From JAQVYB01 sp964490935 (lineage in GTDB: Bacteria; Verrucomicrobiota; Kiritimatiellia; RZYC01): 6,823 nucleotides of DNA. Below are positions 5,134 through 6,823 of the stretch, piece by piece. How positions within the stretch are numbered: position 1 is the first letter of the stretch; each line of letters begins with the position of its first letter. A program made the position numbers and the translations under genes. The stretch is taken from NCBI GenBank assembly GCA_964490935.1, contig CAZBEO010000148.1, forward strand, positions 1 to 6,823, in the 5' to 3' direction. A model generated the notes under the pieces. It saw only the letters and a list, made by a program, of their open reading frames with translations. It was not told the DNA's origin and did not search any database.

Positions 5134-6669
5134 ATGTTAGCTAAAATCTTTTCAGGTGCCGTGTATGGGGTGGACGCCTACACCGTGGAAATCGAGGTCA
5201 ATACGGGACGCGGCGACACCCCGACCGTGGTCGTCGTCGGCCTACCCGATGCCGCCGTCAAGGAAAGCAAAGACCGCGTCTGGACCGCCCTGATCAACTC
5301 CGGGTTCGGCGTGCCGTTCGGGCGAACCACTATCAATCTCGCCCCGGCGGATATTAAAAAAGAAGGCCCGAGCTTCGACCTGCCGATTGCCATCGGCACC
5401 CTCGTGGCCGAGGGTGCTCTGGATCCCGCCGCCATCGAAGGCGTGGGCATGACGGGTGAACTGGCCCTCAGCGGAGAAATACGCCGCGTCAACGGCGTCC
5501 TTCCCGTCGCTCTTCACATGAAGGCGCAGGGATTCCGCCGCATGTTGGTTCCCACCGAAAACGCGGAGGAAGCCGCTGTCGTGGAAGGGCTCGAAGTGAT
5601 CCCAGTGGCCACCCTGCGCGAAGCCGCCGACTTCCTAGCCGGCGAACATCCCATTGAACCCCTGCTTATCCAGCACGACACCCTTTTTCAGTTCGTCGCC
5701 CACGACGACGAGGACTTTTCCGATGTCAAAGGACAGGAATCCACCAAGCGTGCACTGGAAGTGGCCATCGCTGGCGGACACAACATCCTCCTGATCGGAA
5801 GTCCAGGTGCCGGAAAGAGTATGATTGCCAAAAGAGTGCCCTCCATTTTCCCGCCCATGTCACTGGATGAAGCACTCGAATCCACCAAAATTCACAGCAT
5901 TGCCGGGCGACTTCCACCGCATCAGGCCATCATCAGTCAGCGCCCCTTCCGCGCACCGCATCATACCATTTCCGACGCCGGACTCCTCGGGGGCGGATCG
6001 CACCCCATGCCCGGCGAAGTCAGCCTCGCCCATCATGGCGTACTTTTTCTGGATGAATTGCCGGAATTCGCGCGCAACGTGCTGGAAGTGATGCGGCAGC
6101 CGCTGGAAGATGGCGTCGTCACCATTTCACGCGCCGCCGCCTCGGTCACCTTTCCCTGCCGCTTCATGCTTGTTGCGGCGATGAATCCGTGCCCGTGCGG
6201 CTATTACGGCGACCTCCGAAAAGAATGCCGCTGCACTCAGCAGCAAATCATGCGCTACCGCAATAAAATATCCGGCCCGCTGCTTGACCGCATTGACATT
6301 CATGTGGAAGTGCCTGCCGTACGCTATGAGGACCTGGCCAATCTGACACCCGGCGAATCCTCTCAGATCATGCGCGAACGAATCATCGCCGCGCGCGAAA
6401 CCCAACAGCGGCGCTATGCCGCCATTCCCGGCGTTCACTGCAATGCCGGTATGCGGCCAAAAGATATTGAAGCCCACTGCGAACTCGAAGAAGAAACCAG
6501 GAACATACTCAAAATGGCCATCGCCGACATGAATTTCAGCGCACGCGCCTACACGCGCATCCTGAAAGTCGCCCGCACCATTGCCGATATGGAACATGCG
6601 GAAATCATCGGCACAAACCACATCTCCGAGGCCATTCAATACCGCTCGCTCGACCGACAACTCTGGTGA
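5134..6669 (+). CDS. comM: ComM/YifB family Mg-chelatase-like AAA+ ATPase
   Basis: ComM (YifB) is a hexameric AAA+ helicase. In naturally transformable bacteria it drives branch migration while incoming DNA is integrated. The 511-residue length is normal. The N-terminal ChlI/Lon-protease-like domain runs about 20-145 (VEIEVNTGRG, VVVGLPDAAVKESKDRV, INLAPADIKKEGPSFDLPIA). The AAA+ domain (about 190-397) has DVKGQ, Walker A GSPGAGKS (222-229), FRAPHHTISDAGLLGGG, Walker B VLFLDELPEF (303-312), the NPCPCG block with four cysteines (353, 355, 365, 367), and GPLLDRIDIH with a likely arginine finger (R386). The C-terminal domain (about 405-503) holds FSARAYTRILKVARTIAD, the sensor-2 helix. MLAKIFSGAVYGVDAY is the standard family start, so the ATG at 5134 is well supported. 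Ribosome binding is weak: AAAAGG ends 1 nt before the ATG, and ACGGGG (5119-5124) is the alternative. The gene is also found in bacteria not known to be transformable, so competence is not proven. Confidence 0.95.
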   Translation: MLAKIFSGAVYGVDAYTVEIEVNTGRGDTPTVVVVGLPDAAVKESKDRVWTALINSGFGVPFGRTTINLAPADIKKEGPSFDLPIAIGTLVAEGALDPAAIEGVGMTGELALSGEIRRVNGVLPVALHMKAQGFRRMLVPTENAEEAAVVEGLEVIPVATLREAADFLAGEHPIEPLLIQHDTLFQFVAHDDEDFSDVKGQESTKRALEVAIAGGHNILLIGSPGAGKSMIAKRVPSIFPPMSLDEALESTKIHSIAGRLPPHQAIISQRPFRAPHHTISDAGLLGGGSHPMPGEVSLAHHGVLFLDELPEFARNVLEVMRQPLEDGVVTISRAAASVTFPCRFMLVAAMNPCPCGYYGDLRKECRCTQQQIMRYRNKISGPLLDRIDIHVEVPAVRYEDLANLTPGESSQIMRERIIAARETQQRRYAAIPGVHCNAGMRPKDIEAHCELEEETRNILKMAIADMNFSARAYTRILKVARTIADMEHAEIIGTNHISEAIQYRSLDRQLW

Positions 6670-6698
6670 GTGCTATATCGCGGTGCTTTTGTAATGTT

Positions 6699-6711
6699 TC
6701 CAACCATTGGA
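6699..6711. repeat. Short dyad TCCAA-N3-TTGGA after comM
   Basis: TCCAA (6699-6703) and TTGGA (6707-6711) flank CCA, 30 nt after the comM stop. The element is short and could be a protein site, part of a dispersed intergenic repeat, or chance. Nothing adjacent resembles an intrinsic terminator. Confidence 0.3.
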
Positions 6712-6738
6712 GCCACCAACAAAAGTTTGCGTCATGAT

Positions 6739-6823
6739 GGCCCCGGGAGGGGCCGGGGAGAATAGCCTGGGGTCATCGACCCCGGGAAGCCGACAAACAA
6801 AACAACATGCACCCCGGACGGGG
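6739..6823. repeat. Cluster of GC-rich palindromes running off the window end
   Basis: Three palindromes lie in 85 nt. GGCCCC/GGGGCC (6739-6754) forms 6 bp with loop GGGA. CCTGGGGTC/GACCCCGGG (6766-6786) forms 9 bp including one T-G pair, with a 3-nt loop. CCCC/GGGG (6812-6823) surrounds GGAC at the very edge and may continue. An A-rich linker (ACAAACAAAACAACA, 6793-6807) separates the last two. A frame starting ATGATG at 6734 stays open to the edge, reading MMAPGGAGENS, but has no ribosome binding site and consists of the hairpin arms. A dispersed repeat or structured RNA seems more likely than a gene. Confidence 0.5.

Noticed and set aside
6699..6711. TCCAA-N3-TTGGA as a DNA uptake signal linked to comM
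   Set aside because: A single short dyad next to a competence-family gene is not evidence of an uptake sequence. Genome-wide enrichment would be needed.
6734..6823. Open frame starting ATGATG and running off the edge
   Set aside because: There is no ribosome binding site, and the codons are simply the arms of GC palindromes. The evidence is too thin for a gene call.
1..6823. CRISPR arrays, tRNA or rRNA genes, insertion sequences
   Set aside because: I found no regularly spaced direct repeats, no tRNA-like cloverleaf with conserved arms, no rRNA segments and no transposase-like protein in the window.

Overview
The window is a stretch of bacterial chromosome carrying mostly housekeeping genes, all on the + strand and mostly GC-rich. 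In order it holds the 3' half of groEL, rpoZ (RNA polymerase omega), smpB (trans-translation), a lipid A-type acyltransferase, a DUF362-family protein, a stand-alone response-regulator receiver protein, and a complete comM/yifB AAA+ ATPase. Taxonomy cannot be fixed from this alone. The GGM-rich GroEL tail and the LpxL-like acyltransferase indicate a Gram-negative bacterium. The form of the omega subunit and the style of the intergenic palindromes suggest the PVC group (Verrucomicrobiota, Kiritimatiellota or Lentisphaerota), but that is an impression from memory and not a result.

Region 1 (1-1182): groEL ends in a GGMGGM tail and is followed by a strong intrinsic terminator. A near-consensus sigma70 promoter is embedded in that terminator. 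Its -35 (TTGACA) lies just upstream of the hairpin and its -10 (TATATT) forms the hairpin loop and the first base of the 3' arm, so it should start the next transcript, rpoZ. rpoZ most likely uses a TTG start after a good Shine-Dalgarno. A second hairpin, closed by a cUUCGg tetraloop, lies between rpoZ and smpB and ends only 8 nt before the smpB ATG.

Region 2 (1183-2669): smpB and the acyltransferase are 23 nt apart and are probably co-transcribed.

Region 3 (2670-3106): this is the one long gap with no convincing gene. It contains abutting hairpins, a pyrimidine-rich strand with three imperfect 9-bp tandem repeats, and two more hairpins just before the likely start of the DUF362 gene. It looks like a patchwork of dispersed intergenic repeat elements.

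Region 4 (3107-6669): the DUF362 gene is followed by a good extended -10 promoter with a perfect 6-6-6 dyad over its -10. This drives a 130-residue receiver-only response regulator with all its phosphorylation residues. comM follows after a 60-nt spacer containing a hairpin.

Region 5 (6670-6823): a cluster of GC-rich palindromes runs off the window edge and may be a dispersed repeat or a structured RNA.

No complete new multi-gene system is visible. The points most worth a second look are the promoter-in-terminator, the operator-like dyad at the response regulator, and the two palindromic intergenic regions.
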